From the NCBI RefSeq assembly GCF_007625205.1, contig NZ_VMNI01000002.1, forward strand, positions 305,687-369,686: DNA of 64,000 bases, given 5' to 3'. This DNA comes from Denitromonas ohlonensis (GTDB lineage Bacteria; Pseudomonadota; Gammaproteobacteria; Burkholderiales; Rhodocyclaceae). Shown here in pieces: positions 44,423 to 54,460 of the stretch (positions are counted from its first letter, which is position 1; each line of letters starts with the position of its first letter). The notes below the pieces were generated by a model that had not been told where the DNA came from, did not search any database, and saw only the letters and a list, made by a program, of their open reading frames with translations. The position numbers and the translations under genes are program-made.

Positions 44423-45683
44423 TCGGCGCCATGGCGTGCTGCTGCTCGCCCTCGGCGCCGCGGCGACGACATTCTGGATGCCCGCTCTGGCGACGGCCCT
44501 CTCAACGCTGGCGGGCATCCTTGTAATACTGCCCCGTAAATCGGCAGCAGGCGAGATCGACTCACTGGCAACTTTACTCGGCGAAATCGGCGAAGGATCG
44601 CTGAGTAACCGCGTGCCACGCGCCTATCGCGATCCGACGCTCGAAACCATGCGCGTCAGCCTGAACTCCGCCCTTGACCAGACAGAAACTGCCTTCCGCG
44701 AGATTCTCGGCGGCATGGACGCCGGCGCTAACCAGCGCCCATGGCGCCGCTTGCAGACCGTTGGGCTGCACGGACTGTTCAAGAATGTACTCGATCGCAT
44801 GCAGGTGATGCTCGACAACCTCGACGCAGCGCAGGTGTCGGTCGCGCGCGAAGCGCTGCTTTCACGCATTTTTTTGCGCTCGGAGCGTGGCCTGTCCCTG
44901 GCCATCGATCATGTGAGCGGATCACTCGGCACCGTCTGCAACAATGCCACCGAATCGGCCACGCTCGCTCACGATTTTTCAGATACTGCCCACTCAATGT
45001 CCGAAGCGGCATCGCACATGTCGAACGCGCTCGGCGATGCCAGCGTACGTGCCAACGAAGGGGCCCGCGCGGTGAGTGACCTGTCGGAAAAGGCCGGTGC
45101 GATTCGAGCGCTGACGGGCAACATCGACCACATCGCGAAACAGACCAATCTGCTCGCACTTAACGCATCGATCGAAGCAGCCCGCGCCGGCGAGGCCGGG
45201 CGCGGATTTGCTGTCGTCGCTGACGAGGTGCGGCAACTGGCCGATCAGGCCCAGCGATCGGCGGAGGAAATCGCCGAGGCCATCGGTGCAATAAGCGCCT
45301 CCATGACCGCCGCCAACAGTCAGATCAACGCCTTGGCGAGCGCGGTGTCCGACGCCCGCGACACCGCCGACGAGTTCCAGGAAAAGCTCATCACCTCAGC
45401 CAAATCGGCCCACCAGGTGGGGACGCTTGCCAACCGAATCGGCGAAGGCGCGTTGTCAATGAGTCGCTCGATGAACATTGTGTCTACCGCACAAAAAGCG
45501 CGCGCCGACGCCAACCTCATCATTCAGGGCGAGGTCACCGACCTGCGCAGTCTCTCGGACATGGAACAGGAAGCCGCGCGGATTGCGGCCGACCGGCGCT
45601 GGGTCAAGGATAGCCGAGACCGCAGCGCCCTGGTCGAGATCTACGACCACCTGTTCGAAAACCTCGAGCAGCAGATGCGCTGA
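44397..45683 (+). CDS. Methyl-accepting chemotaxis protein, signalling half of a split Aer-like receptor
   Basis: 428 aa. N-terminal hydrophobic hairpin (about 13-46, [15 protein letters not shown]... [12 protein letters not shown]), no periplasmic domain, a HAMP-like region, then the MCP signalling hairpin with the conserved tip [39 protein letters not shown]-terminal helical extension ([28 protein letters not shown]) replaces the usual methyl-helix/pentapeptide end. The reading frame overlaps the PAS gene by 26 nt in another phase, so translational coupling is likely. Input is probably redox or oxygen state through the PAS protein. Confidence 0.9.
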   Translation: MKNLFSHFDRRHGVLLLALGAAATTFWMPALATALSTLAGILVILPRKSAAGEIDSLATLLGEIGEGSLSNRVPRAYRDPTLETMRVSLNSALDQTETAFREILGGMDAGANQRPWRRLQTVGLHGLFKNVLDRMQVMLDNLDAAQVSVAREALLSRIFLRSERGLSLAIDHVSGSLGTVCNNATESATLAHDFSDTAHSMSEAASHMSNALGDASVRANEGARAVSDLSEKAGAIRALTGNIDHIAKQTNLLALNASIEAARAGEAGRGFAVVADEVRQLADQAQRSAEEIAEAIGAISASMTAANSQINALASAVSDARDTADEFQEKLITSAKSAHQVGTLANRIGEGALSMSRSMNIVSTAQKARADANLIIQGEVTDLRSLSDMEQEAARIAADRRWVKDSRDRSALVEIYDHLFENLEQQMR

Positions 45684-45702
45684 CCGCCGGTGCCCAAGAA
45701 AC

Positions 45703-45738
45703 AAAAAAGCCCGCGACCTTTCGGTTGGCGGGCTTTTT
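45703..45738. terminator. Bidirectional terminator between mcp and pstB
   Basis: GCCCGC (45709-45714) / GCGGGC (45728-45733) stem with an A-run on the left (45703-45708) and a T-run on the right (45734-45738), serving both converging transcripts. Confidence 0.9.
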
Positions 45739-45754
45739 CATCGATGGGGGCAAC

Positions 45755-46624
45755 TCAGCCGAAACGGCCGGTAATGTAGTCTTCGGTCAGCTGGTGGCGT
45801 GGCTTGATGAACAAGCGATCGGTCTCGCTTACCTCGATCAGGTCGCCCATATGGAAGTAGGCAGTGCGCTGCGATACCCGCGCGGCCTGCTGCATCGAGT
45901 GCGTCACGATCACGATCGAGAACTGCTGGCGCAACTCTTCAATCAGCTGCTCGACTTTCGCGGTCGAGATCGGGTCGAGTGCGGAGCACGGCTCGTCCAT
46001 CAGGATCACTTCGGGCTCGATGGCAATCGCCCGCGCAATGCACAGACGCTGCTGCTGACCACCCGACAAGCCGGTGCCGACATCATCCAGGCGGTCCTTG
46101 ACCTCGTCCCACAGGTTGGCCTTGCGCAAACTGCTTTCGACAACCACGTCCAGATCGGCCTTGCTCTCGCACAAGCCATGAATGCGCGGTCCGAAGGCCA
46201 CGTTTTCGTAGATCGATTTGGGAAACGGGTTGGGCTTCTGGAACACCATGGCCACACGCGCGCGCAGCGGCACCACGTCGATGTGACGACTGTTGATGTC
46301 TTCGCCGTCGAGCAGGATCTCGCCGGTCACGCGGCACTCGCGCACCGTGTCATTCATGCGATTCAGGCAGCGCAGGAAAGTACTCTTGCCGCAACCGGAC
46401 GGGCCGATCATGGCCAGCACTTCGCCCTTGCCCACATCCAGGCTGATGTTCTTGATGGCGTGCTTATCGCCGTAGTGCACGTTCACATCCGTACAGCGAA
46501 CACGCGGATCGTTGACCCGGATTTCGCCCACTGTTTCGCGAACATCACGGCCCACGGTGGCAACGTGTGCCGCCCCTGCCGCACCATCCAACTTTAATGC
46601 CATTGCTTGCCCTTGGGGACTCAT
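45755..46624 (-). CDS. pstB: Phosphate ABC transporter ATPase
   Basis: 289 aa; ATG 46624 has a GAGGT ribosome site, and Met8 (46603) is an alternative. Walker [10 protein letters not shown], signature [16 protein letters not shown] and Walker [14 protein letters not shown]; the [15 protein letters not shown] start is diagnostic of PstB. The N-terminus is about 30 residues longer than in E. coli. Last pst gene; no phoU follows, and a bidirectional terminator separates it from the chemoreceptor gene. Confidence 0.97.
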   Translation of the reverse strand: MSPQGQAMALKLDGAAGAAHVATVGRDVRETVGEIRVNDPRVRCTDVNVHYGDKHAIKNISLDVGKGEVLAMIGPSGCGKSTFLRCLNRMNDTVRECRVTGEILLDGEDINSRHIDVVPLRARVAMVFQKPNPFPKSIYENVAFGPRIHGLCESKADLDVVVESSLRKANLWDEVKDRLDDVGTGLSGGQQQRLCIARAIAIEPEVILMDEPCSALDPISTAKVEQLIEELRQQFSIVIVTHSMQQAARVSQRTAYFHMGDLIEVSETDRLFIKPRHQLTEDYITGRFG

Positions 46625-46662
46625 GATTTGACCTCGATTCTCAATATTCTATCTGCCAACGC

Positions 46663-47970
46663 TTACCAGCGTCGCTCGAAACGTTTGCGCAGCAGCACGG
46701 CGACCAGATTCATCAGCGCAAGGAAGCCCAGCAGCACCATGATGGCCGCCGAGGTGCGCTCAACATAGGCGCGCTCGGGGCTATCGGCCCACAGGTAGAT
46801 TTGCACCGGCAAGGCGGTCGAAGGATCGAACACCCCCTGCGGCACATCGGCAATGAAGGCCACCATGCCGATCATCAGCAGCGGTGCGGTCTCGCCCAGC
46901 GCCTGCGCCATGCCGATGATGGTGCCGGTGAGCATGCCGGGCAGTGCCAGCGGAATCACGTGATACAGCGTGGCCTGCATCGGCGAGGCACCAATGCCCA
47001 GCGCGGCGTCGCGAATCGACGGCGGCACCGACTTGAGCGCGGCGCGGCTGGCAATGATGATGGTCGGCAGCGTCATCAGCGTCAGCACCAGGCCACCGAG
47101 CAGCGGTGCCGAACGCGGCAGCCCGAACACATTGATGAACACCGCCAGGCCGAGCAGGCCGAACACGATGGACGGCACGGCGGCGAGATTGTTGATGTTC
47201 ACCTCGATCAGGTCGGTCCATTTGTTCTTGGGCGCAAACTCTTCGAGATACACCGCCGCCGCTACACCGAGCGGGAAGGACAGCGACAAGGTCACGATCA
47301 AGGTAAAGATGGTGCCCATCAGCGCGCCGCGGATACCGGCCAGCTCCGGGTCACGTGAGTCGCCCTTGGTGAAAAAGTCGATATTGAAGCGCAGTTCAAG
47401 ACGATCCTCGGCCTCGAGTTGATTGATCCAGCCCAGCACATTGTCCTTGATCCGCCGGTCGTCCTCGGCCGCATTGCGATCGATATGCCCCTTCATGAGC
47501 ATGTCGACATCGTCGTCGGCAGGGACCCACAGCGACACCTTGGTGCCGATCAGGGACGGATCGGCCATGACCTTGTCGCGCAGATCGAAGGCTGCGCCGT
47601 TGCTGACCAGGCCATACAAGGCGAATTTATCGCGGCGACCCGACACCTCGGGGAACATGTCGCGCATGCTCTGCTTGATCAAGGACGAATAATCGGCCTT
47701 GCGCAAGGTCTCGGCGCTGCGCGTGCCGTCGGGGTCGATCTCGTCGGCGGTCAACACCACATCGATCCGCATCTGGGTTTGCCAGAACGCGGTGTAGCCC
47801 TTGCTGACAATGCTGATCAGCAACACCGACAAAAACAGCAGACCAACGCTGACGGCGATGCGCCCCAGCATCTTGAAGCGACGCTCCGCCGCCCGGCGTT
47901 TGGCCATGCCGGCCTGAATGCGCGCGAAGCTCGTTGCGCCCTCGGGCAGCGCTTTGCCTGGATTAGTCAT
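46663..47970 (-). CDS. pstA: Phosphate ABC transporter permease PstA, extended form
   Basis: 435 aa, much longer than E. coli PstA (296 aa). After the first membrane segment (VGLLFLSVLLISIVSKGYTAF) there is a periplasmic region of about 170 aa of the DUF3333 type (IDPDGTRSAETLRKADYSS... WINQLEAEDRLELRFNIDFF), then the five-segment permease domain with the EAA-like loop ALKSVPPSIRDAALGIGAS. Extended PstA/PstC pairs of this kind are common in alpha- and some betaproteobacteria. Overlaps pstC by 8 nt. Confidence 0.95.
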   Translation of the reverse strand: MTNPGKALPEGATSFARIQAGMAKRRAAERRFKMLGRIAVSVGLLFLSVLLISIVSKGYTAFWQTQMRIDVVLTADEIDPDGTRSAETLRKADYSSLIKQSMRDMFPEVSGRRDKFALYGLVSNGAAFDLRDKVMADPSLIGTKVSLWVPADDDVDMLMKGHIDRNAAEDDRRIKDNVLGWINQLEAEDRLELRFNIDFFTKGDSRDPELAGIRGALMGTIFTLIVTLSLSFPLGVAAAVYLEEFAPKNKWTDLIEVNINNLAAVPSIVFGLLGLAVFINVFGLPRSAPLLGGLVLTLMTLPTIIIASRAALKSVPPSIRDAALGIGASPMQATLYHVIPLALPGMLTGTIIGMAQALGETAPLLMIGMVAFIADVPQGVFDPSTALPVQIYLWADSPERAYVERTSAAIMVLLGFLALMNLVAVLLRKRFERRW

Positions 47971-49348
47971 ACTGCTCCCGATACTTTCGAACGATATAGA
48001 GGGCCACGAAGTTCAGCGCCAGGGTCACCACAAACAGCACCAGACCCAACGCAAAGGCGGCCAGTGTTTTCGGGCTGTCGAATTCCTGGTCGCCCACCAG
48101 CAAGGTCACGATCTGCACGGTCACCGTCGTCACCGCTTCGAGCGGGTTGGCCGTCAGATTGGACGCAAGGCCCGCCGCCATCACCACAATCATGGTTTCG
48201 CCAATGGCACGCGACACGGCCAGCAAAATCGCACCCACAATGCCCGGCAACGCGGCGGGAAAAATCACCCGCCGGATCGTCTCGGACGAGGTCGCGCCCA
48301 TGCCATAAGCGCCTTCGCGCAGCGACTGCGGCACGGCGTTGATCACGTCGTCGGACAAGGATGACACGAAGGGAATGATCATCATCCCCATCACCAGGCC
48401 GGCCGCCAAGGCGCTCTCGGAGGCCACGTCCAGCCCCAGGAAACCGCCTGATTCACGAATGAAGGGCGCCACGGTCAGCGCCGCAAAAAAGCCATACACC
48501 ACGGTCGGAATGCCCGCCAGCACCTCAAGCAAGGGCTTGGCAATGGCGCGCACCCGCGCACTGGCGTATTCGGCCAGATAGAGCGCTGACATCAGGCCGA
48601 TCGGCACGGCAACCGTCATGGCGATGAAGGTGATCAGCAAGGTGCCGGCAAACAGCGGCACGGCACCGAAGGCACCGGACGAGCCCGCCTGATCAGCGCG
48701 CAGCGCAATCTGGGGGCTCCACTCCAGACCAAACAGAAACTCGGTGATCGGCACGGACTGGAAAAAACGGATCGACTCGAACAACACCGACAGAACAATA
48801 CCGACGGTGGTGAGGATCGCCACGGTGGAGCATGCCACCAACAACCAGTTGATGATCGACTCGACACCATTGCGGGCACGATGCTGCGCACGAATTTTCG
48901 AGTACCCGTACCAGCCACTCAGGCCGGCCACGATGAGCACGATCGCAAACAGCATATTACGGCTCACACTCAGCAGGCCGCGATAGTAGTCCGCGGCTGC
49001 CAGCATGATGGCGTCCGGCTCGCCGGACACGATATTGCCCGACACCAGATTGCGGATGTCATTGACCACCAGGTTGAGCCGATCGGGCCCCAGCTGCTGA
49101 ATCGCATCGGGCAGTGAGGACACCACCATGCGGGTAATGATCGAGCCTTGAAACAACAGCCAGGCGCAAAGGATCAGCAGCGCCGGCAAGGCAGCCCACA
49201 GCGCAACATACAGGCCGTAATACCCTGGCAAGGAATGCAACTTCCGGATCTTGCCATCCGCCACGCGGAAGGCGCGCTTGCATCCAAAGTAATAGGCTGC
49301 CGACGTCAGCGCCAGCAGCAGAACGAGAAGTATGGGGGTCTGGGTCAC
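47963..49348 (-). CDS. pstC: Phosphate ABC transporter permease PstC, extended form
   Basis: 461 aa, longer than E. coli PstC (319 aa). It has extra N-terminal membrane segments and a periplasmic loop (about 50-150), then the permease domain (PLFAGTLLITFIAMTVAVPIGLMSALYLAEYAS) with the EAA loop AVPQSLREGAYGMGATSSE. Partner of the extended PstA. It starts 75 nt after pstS; a strong hairpin lies in that gap. Confidence 0.95.
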   Translation of the reverse strand: MTQTPILLVLLLALTSAAYYFGCKRAFRVADGKIRKLHSLPGYYGLYVALWAALPALLILCAWLLFQGSIITRMVVSSLPDAIQQLGPDRLNLVVNDIRNLVSGNIVSGEPDAIMLAAADYYRGLLSVSRNMLFAIVLIVAGLSGWYGYSKIRAQHRARNGVESIINWLLVACSTVAILTTVGIVLSVLFESIRFFQSVPITEFLFGLEWSPQIALRADQAGSSGAFGAVPLFAGTLLITFIAMTVAVPIGLMSALYLAEYASARVRAIAKPLLEVLAGIPTVVYGFFAALTVAPFIRESGGFLGLDVASESALAAGLVMGMMIIPFVSSLSDDVINAVPQSLREGAYGMGATSSETIRRVIFPAALPGIVGAILLAVSRAIGETMIVVMAAGLASNLTANPLEAVTTVTVQIVTLLVGDQEFDSPKTLAAFALGLVLFVVTLALNFVALYIVRKYREQYD

Positions 49349-49382
49349 GAGAAACAGTCAGCCAATAAGGACGGGAAGAAGT

Positions 49383-49415
49383 CCGCGGAACGGCGACCGG
49401 GTCGCCGGCCCGCGG
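49383..49415 (-). promoter_or_regulatory. Stem-loop between pstS and pstC
   Basis: Outer stem CCGCGG (49383-49388 with 49410-49415) and inner stem GGCGAC/GTCGCC (49392-49397 with 49401-49406), separated by a symmetrical 3-nt internal loop. No T-run follows. Likely an mRNA stabilising or processing hairpin that lets pstS be expressed above the membrane components. Confidence 0.6.
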
Positions 49416-49423
49416 ATGCTACC

Positions 49424-50464
49424 TTACTTCATGGCGTCCAGTGCGGTAACGCCCTTCGAAACGCTCATGTATTCATCCTTGGGCAGCGGAATCAGGCCAC
49501 GCTCGGCCAGATAGCCTTCATCACCCATGGCTTTCTTGCTGATGAACTCAGCCAGGTATTCCTTCATACCCGGAATCACTTCGACGTGCGCTTTCTTCAC
49601 ATAGAAGAACAGCGGACGCGACACCGGGTAGCTGCCGTTCGAGATCGTCTCGAATTCCGGCTGCACACCTTCAATGGCCAGACCACGCACCTTGTCGCGG
49701 TTCTGGTCAAGGAAGCTGAAACCGAAGATCCCCAGTGCGGCCGGGTTGGCTTCGAGTTTCTGAACGATCAGGTTGTCGTTCTCGCCGGCCTCGACATAGC
49801 CGCCATCTTCGCGGACGGTCTGGCAAGCGGCTTTATGCGCCTTCTTGTCAGCCTTCTTCATTGCCTTGATGAAATCGAAGGAGTCGCAGCCCTCGTCCAT
49901 CACGAGTTCAACAAAGGCGTCACGCGTACCGGAGGTCGGCGGCGGGCCGAGCACTTCGATCTTGATCGCCGGCAGCGCGGCATTGACGTCTTTCCAGGTC
50001 TTGTAGGGGTTGTCGACCAGGGTCTGCGTACCGTCCGGGTTCGGCACCTGCTTGGCCAGCGCCAGGAACACCTCTTTGCGGGTCAGCTGCATTTCCTTGC
50101 CGGCCTTGCTCTGAGCAATCGACAGGCCATCGTAACCAATCTTGACCTCGACCACTTCCTTCACGCCGTTGGCGGCGCATTGCTCGAGTTCGGACTTCTT
50201 GATGGCGCGCGAGGCGTTGGTGATGTCCGGATGCTGCACGCCGACGCCAGCGCAGAACAGCTTGATACCACCGCCCGAACCAGTCGATTCGATCTTTGGC
50301 GTCTTGAACTTGGTGGCCTTGCCGAACTGTTCGGCAACCACCGTGGCAAACGGGTACACCGTCGAGGAACCGACGATGCTGATGTAATCACGCGAGGACT
50401 GAGCCAGCACCGGAGCGGTCGCAACCGCTGAGAGAACTGCAAGGGCGAGAGCCGCCTTTTTCAT
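49424..50464 (-). CDS. pstS: Periplasmic phosphate-binding protein
   Basis: 346 aa. Sec signal (ALALAVLSAVATAPVLAQ), then the phosphate-binding start RDYISIVGSSTVYPFATVVAEQFG, STGSGGGIKLFCAG and the TSGTRDAFVE loop, which supply the Ser/Thr/Arg phosphate ligands. First gene of pstSCAB. A 388-bp upstream region carries a Pho-box-like array and two hairpins. Confidence 0.96.
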   Translation of the reverse strand: MKKAALALAVLSAVATAPVLAQSSRDYISIVGSSTVYPFATVVAEQFGKATKFKTPKIESTGSGGGIKLFCAGVGVQHPDITNASRAIKKSELEQCAANGVKEVVEVKIGYDGLSIAQSKAGKEMQLTRKEVFLALAKQVPNPDGTQTLVDNPYKTWKDVNAALPAIKIEVLGPPPTSGTRDAFVELVMDEGCDSFDFIKAMKKADKKAHKAACQTVREDGGYVEAGENDNLIVQKLEANPAALGIFGFSFLDQNRDKVRGLAIEGVQPEFETISNGSYPVSRPLFFYVKKAHVEVIPGMKEYLAEFISKKAMGDEGYLAERGLIPLPKDEYMSVSKGVTALDAMK

Positions 50465-50592
50465 CGAGAATCTCCTGTTGAGAACAATTCCGGACCCCGG
50501 CCAATGCCGGGTTGTCGCGGTATTTCACCTTGATGAGATCAGGAGGCAGCCCTTCTGGCCACCGCCCTTTCCCTATCGAGCGGCGCCATTAT

Positions 50593-50621
50593 TTGTCAGC
50601 AACGTTACAGTGATGTGAACG
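50593..50621 (-). promoter_or_regulatory. Putative Pho box upstream of pstS
   Basis: On the minus strand: CGTTCAC-ATCA-CTGTAAC-GTTG-CTGACAA, three heptamers at 11-bp spacing; the two proximal units match CTGTCAT at 5 of 7 positions each. Weaker than the ppk box but correctly placed for a pst promoter. Confidence 0.5.
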
Positions 50622-50696
50622 CACACATCTGTGTCACATAGCGCCAGCGGTTGATCAAACACCTCACGCCCTGCCCCGGCGCGACACACGCCCGCA

Positions 50697-50722
50697 GTGG
50701 CGCCCGTTAACGGGTTCGCCAC
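50697..50722. repeat. Inverted repeat between PBP gene and pstS
   Basis: GTGGCG (50697-50702), palindromic core CCCGTTAACGGG (50703-50714), CGCCAC (50717-50722). A strong hairpin without a T-run; possibly ends the PBP-like transcript. Confidence 0.45.
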
Positions 50723-50852
50723 ACCCAGATCGGCGCCGCGTCATCCAACAAAGAAAGTGCGGCGCAATGAAAGGCGGCCTCGGCCGTAAAGCCTTCATCC
50801 TGGAAACCCGACCGGCCGACCGGGCCATCCAGATCAGCGGGGCGCCGACCGG

Positions 50853-53800
50853 TCAATCGGCCCGACACCCCGCCACCATCTCGGGCGCCAGATAGGGCAG
50901 CAACACGGGCCCCATCGATTTCAGAATCTGCACCGGCAACGCCGAGGTAAAGCGGTAGCCTGCCGCGTTCGGGCCGAGCACATAGGCGGTCAGCGTGCCG
51001 TAGTGCCGCGGGCCGAGATAGAACACGAAGGTGGCCGTGCGATTGAGCGCCGGGCCGGTGCGATCGCCGGCCAGCACGATGCGGTTGTCGCCCGTGCCGG
51101 TCTTGCCACCCAGGGTCAGCACCGTACCATCGGCCAACTCAAAGGCCCCCGCGAGTCGCCGTGCAGTTCCGCTTTCGACCACCTCAGACAAGGCATGCCG
51201 CAAGGCCGTTGCCACCTCGGGCGCCATCACGCGCTCGCCCTCGGCACGCCGACGCGTGAATTGCGTCTCGTACGGCGTGTCGGCCGCAAAGCGGAAACCC
51301 TCGATACGCGCCGTCGGCAGGCGCACGCCATCGTTGATGATGATGCCCATCAACTCTGCCAGAGCCGCCGGACGGTCGCCCGAGCTGCCCAGCGCCGTTG
51401 CCAGCGAGGGCACCAGATGCTCGAAGGGATAGCCCATGCGCGCCCAGCGGCGGTGAATATCGAGGAAGGCCTCGACCTCGAGCATGGTGTCGATGCGCAC
51501 ATCCTGCGCCCGCTTGAAGCGCGTGCGGAACAACCAGCGATACACCGCCTGACGCTCGTTCTCGCTCGCCTCCAGCGCCGCGCCCAGCGTCGCGTCCGGG
51601 TGCGCCGTACGATACGCCACCAGCCACAGCTCCAATGGGTGAAGGCGAGCCACATAGCCGCGATCCGGCAGATCAAAGGCCGCTGGCGCGTGGCGCGAAA
51701 ACAACTGTGCAATCTGGGCTTCCGACATCTGCGCATCGCCGAGCCGCTCGCCAAGAAAACGGGCAAGCGCGGCCGGCGGCGCGGCCGGGTCGAGATAACG
51801 AAACACGGTACTCAAGCGATCCGCGCTCGGGCGCAAGCCATCAAGCAATTGCGCCCGCATCGCGTCAGGCGTGAGTCCCTGATACTTGCGCCAGAAACGC
51901 CGCAAAAACGTCTGACCTTCGCGGTCGGCAAAGCGCGCCAGATACTCGGCACGGCGCGGGTCTTCACTGTCTTCGAGCAGCTTCGCCGTACTGCCGGGCA
52001 CCTGATACATCGAATAGCGCACGATCTCGCGCATCAGCCGCACAAAGGGCAGATTGATCGACGCCTGCAAGGCCTCACGGACGGTCGGCGAACGATGATT
52101 GTCCTTGTTGTTGAAGTTGCCAAAGGTATGCAAGCCGCCACCGGTAAAAAAACTTTCATCCGGGCTGGCCGAAAAGCGGCGCTCCAGCGCGGCTTCGAGC
52201 ATCGCGGGCAAGGCGCGATCATCGGCCGCTGCCAGGTAGTCGACGGCCCAGCGACTGAGCCGGTCGCGCCGCGCCAGTTCGACGGCACGCAAGGCTTCCT
52301 TGTCTCGCGTTGAATAGCGCTCATGCAGTTCAGCGACGATCTCGAGATACGTCGCCAGCACCCGCAGCTTGGCGGTCGAGCCGAGTTCGAGCTTGCTGCC
52401 CTCATTGATGTCGAGCGGCTGATCGGTGGTGTCGGTCTGTACCCGCACCCGGTTGCCGCCCGCGGCGCGTTCGACCAGATTGAAACTGTAGCGCACCGCC
52501 CCCAGGCTGGTCGGGCCCAGCATGCGCTCGCCGATCAAGCCTTGCTCGGCGGCAAACGCCGGATCGCTCAGGCGCGCCAGGTAGTCGCTCACCGCGTGCT
52601 GCAGATCCCGGTTCAGGGTGGACGACACATCCACATCCATACGATCAAGTCCGTAAAGCGAGGTGCCAAGCAGTCCGGCCACACGCGAGCGCACCGCGCC
52701 AGCGCCCTTCCCCGTCACCGTCGGATGCCGCGCCGGATCACTCGCCTGGTCGCGAAAGACCAAGGTCTGCGCGCGCGCCGCCTCACTCAAACGTGACGAA
52801 ATCACACCCGCCTCGGCAAGCAGACGCAGATAGCTCCCGGTCAGCTGCACCAGATCATCGCGTCCGCGCGCCAGGTAATACGACGGCCGGCGATGCGCGA
52901 TCATCAGCGCCACCACCTGACGCATGGCCAAGCCTTGCGCCGCCAGCGCCTCATCGTCGCCATCCTCGCGCGACAGGGCCGCATTCACCTGAGCAAAATC
53001 CGCACCGAACCACACCCACAAGCCGTCGCCCAGGCCATTGACCTCGCCGTAGCCCGATGCCGCCGACAAGGGCACCGTGTTGAGGTAATCGGCCACCAAA
53101 CGCTCACGTGCCGGCAACGTGTCTTCACCGTCCTGGTAGGCCCGCACGCTGGCCGACACCATCTGACGCAGTTTCTCGCGCGCATTGTGCGTAATGCCGT
53201 CGGGCGAATGCCGGTATTTCTCAATCTGCGTCGCCAAGGTGCTGCCGCCGGGCGCATCCAGATCGGCGTCAACCATCCGACCCAGCTGACCAATGCCCGC
53301 TCGCCCGAAACGCACCCAATCCACGGCCGGATTCAACGCCGGGCGAGAGGCATCCAGCAAGTCGCGGTTCTCGATAAACAGCAAAGACTGCGCGACGCGC
53401 CTTGGCACCGCAGCGAAGTCCGAATACGCATGGAAGGGATAGCGAAACCGGTAGAGCGACGCGTCGCGGCAATCCATCAGCGCGAATCCCGCCTGCGCCT
53501 TCTCCCGATACGGCGCGAAATAGCCCCGCTGGGTGTAACTCATCAAGGCCGCTGAAAACTGCGTCTGCCCGGTCAACGCAAAGCCCCGCGCCTGCAAACG
53601 CTCGGCAATGCGCGGGAGCTCGGTGTAACCCATGCGCTGATCAAAAGGCCCATGCGACGGATAGACAACCGCCTGATTCGGCTTGCCCGACACCTCGAAC
53701 TTGAGCGTTTCGGCATAGCGCGAGATTTCGCGCGCCTGCAAACGCGAATGGTTCAACTCATGGGCAATCAGCAGCCCGCCGGCGACAAGGCTCACCAGCA

Positions 53801-53873
53801 CGACAATAAATACGGCAATACCAAGCAGACGAAAAAAAGTCAGCCGCCGAGCGGGTTTGATGTTGCGGGTCAC
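50853..53873 (-). CDS. Large class A PBP-like transglycosylase/transpeptidase
   Basis: About 1006 aa from a GTG at 53873 (AGGA 7 nt upstream; ATG 53969 would add 32 poorly sensible residues). A cytoplasmic stub, one membrane segment (LLGIAVFIVVLVSLVAGGLLIA), then a GT51-like glycosyltransferase domain (LLFIENRDLLDA and GGSTLATQIEKYRHSPDG) and a transpeptidase domain with all three motifs: STAK, SIN in LQASINLPFVRL, and KTGTG. A long insertion (about 640-830) lies between SxN and KTG. The EDxxF of classical GT51 reads ENRDLL. Inner-membrane periplasmic peptidoglycan synthase candidate; single gene upstream of pst. Confidence 0.85.
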   Translation of the reverse strand: MTRNIKPARRLTFFRLLGIAVFIVVLVSLVAGGLLIAHELNHSRLQAREISRYAETLKFEVSGKPNQAVVYPSHGPFDQRMGYTELPRIAERLQARGFALTGQTQFSAALMSYTQRGYFAPYREKAQAGFALMDCRDASLYRFRYPFHAYSDFAAVPRRVAQSLLFIENRDLLDASRPALNPAVDWVRFGRAGIGQLGRMVDADLDAPGGSTLATQIEKYRHSPDGITHNAREKLRQMVSASVRAYQDGEDTLPARERLVADYLNTVPLSAASGYGEVNGLGDGLWVWFGADFAQVNAALSREDGDDEALAAQGLAMRQVVALMIAHRRPSYYLARGRDDLVQLTGSYLRLLAEAGVISSRLSEAARAQTLVFRDQASDPARHPTVTGKGAGAVRSRVAGLLGTSLYGLDRMDVDVSSTLNRDLQHAVSDYLARLSDPAFAAEQGLIGERMLGPTSLGAVRYSFNLVERAAGGNRVRVQTDTTDQPLDINEGSKLELGSTAKLRVLATYLEIVAELHERYSTRDKEALRAVELARRDRLSRWAVDYLAAADDRALPAMLEAALERRFSASPDESFFTGGGLHTFGNFNNKDNHRSPTVREALQASINLPFVRLMREIVRYSMYQVPGSTAKLLEDSEDPRRAEYLARFADREGQTFLRRFWRKYQGLTPDAMRAQLLDGLRPSADRLSTVFRYLDPAAPPAALARFLGERLGDAQMSEAQIAQLFSRHAPAAFDLPDRGYVARLHPLELWLVAYRTAHPDATLGAALEASENERQAVYRWLFRTRFKRAQDVRIDTMLEVEAFLDIHRRWARMGYPFEHLVPSLATALGSSGDRPAALAELMGIIINDGVRLPTARIEGFRFAADTPYETQFTRRRAEGERVMAPEVATALRHALSEVVESGTARRLAGAFELADGTVLTLGGKTGTGDNRIVLAGDRTGPALNRTATFVFYLGPRHYGTLTAYVLGPNAAGYRFTSALPVQILKSMGPVLLPYLAPEMVAGCRAD

Positions 53874-54460
53874 AAACAAATCCTGAAGATGGTGCGGTAC
53901 AACAATTATCCCGCATGAACCACCAAAGCCATCGTCCCCCGCGGTTGAGTGTCGTATTTTTTCACGCATCGACGCGTATCAAGCGCGTAGCCCCTGAAAA
54001 CAAACGCCCTCAGAAACACCGTTTTCTCATGGGGTCACCGCTCCGAGCCTCACCCCCCCAAGTCTGGCACGACCAGAAAGTACGCCATGCCTTGCGCGCA
54101 CAAGCCCCCATCCTCGCGTAAAGACCACGCCCCGTCACGCCTTTGACATCACCACCGGCCGCGCCTGACGCGCGGCGGCGCGCCCGCGGCCAAGGCCGCA
54201 CTCTCCGTGCCGATCGTCATGTGCGCCAGGATCATTTCATGCCCTGTGTTTCGCGTCTGACTGCTCGCCCGACAAGCCGGCGCCAGACGCACTAGCCGCG
54301 GCCGGCAGCACGAGTTCACTTGAATGAGCGCGCGCAAGTGCTTGAATGAATTCTGAAGGGGTGCCTATGCGGACGCACTATCCGGTGCCCCGTCCTTCGA
54401 TATCCGTTCCGGTGTATCTGCGCCGCACGCCGGCTGCGCACAACCAGGAGAGCCTCACGA
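53874..54460. other. 587-bp intergenic region upstream of the TIR-MoxR cluster
   Basis: No credible gene: the small ORFs (53915-54121 plus, 54149-54337 minus) lack recognisable sense. It should contain the promoters of both flanking divergent units. AT-rich patches occur at about 53950-54030 and 54330-54360; no known operator is recognised. The gap is long relative to this gene-dense window. Confidence 0.6.

Larger units (their letters stand above)
50465..50852. other. 388-bp intergenic region upstream of pstS
   Basis: Holds a Pho-box-like array (50593-50621), a CCCGGC-CAAT-GCCGGG hairpin in the pstS leader (50496-50511) and a large inverted repeat (50697-50722). No credible gene in it. Confidence 0.6.

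Noticed and set aside
53915..54337. Small ORFs in the gap before the TIR gene (68 and 62 codons)
   Set aside because: No ribosome site, no hydrophobic or motif pattern, one in each orientation; left as non-coding.
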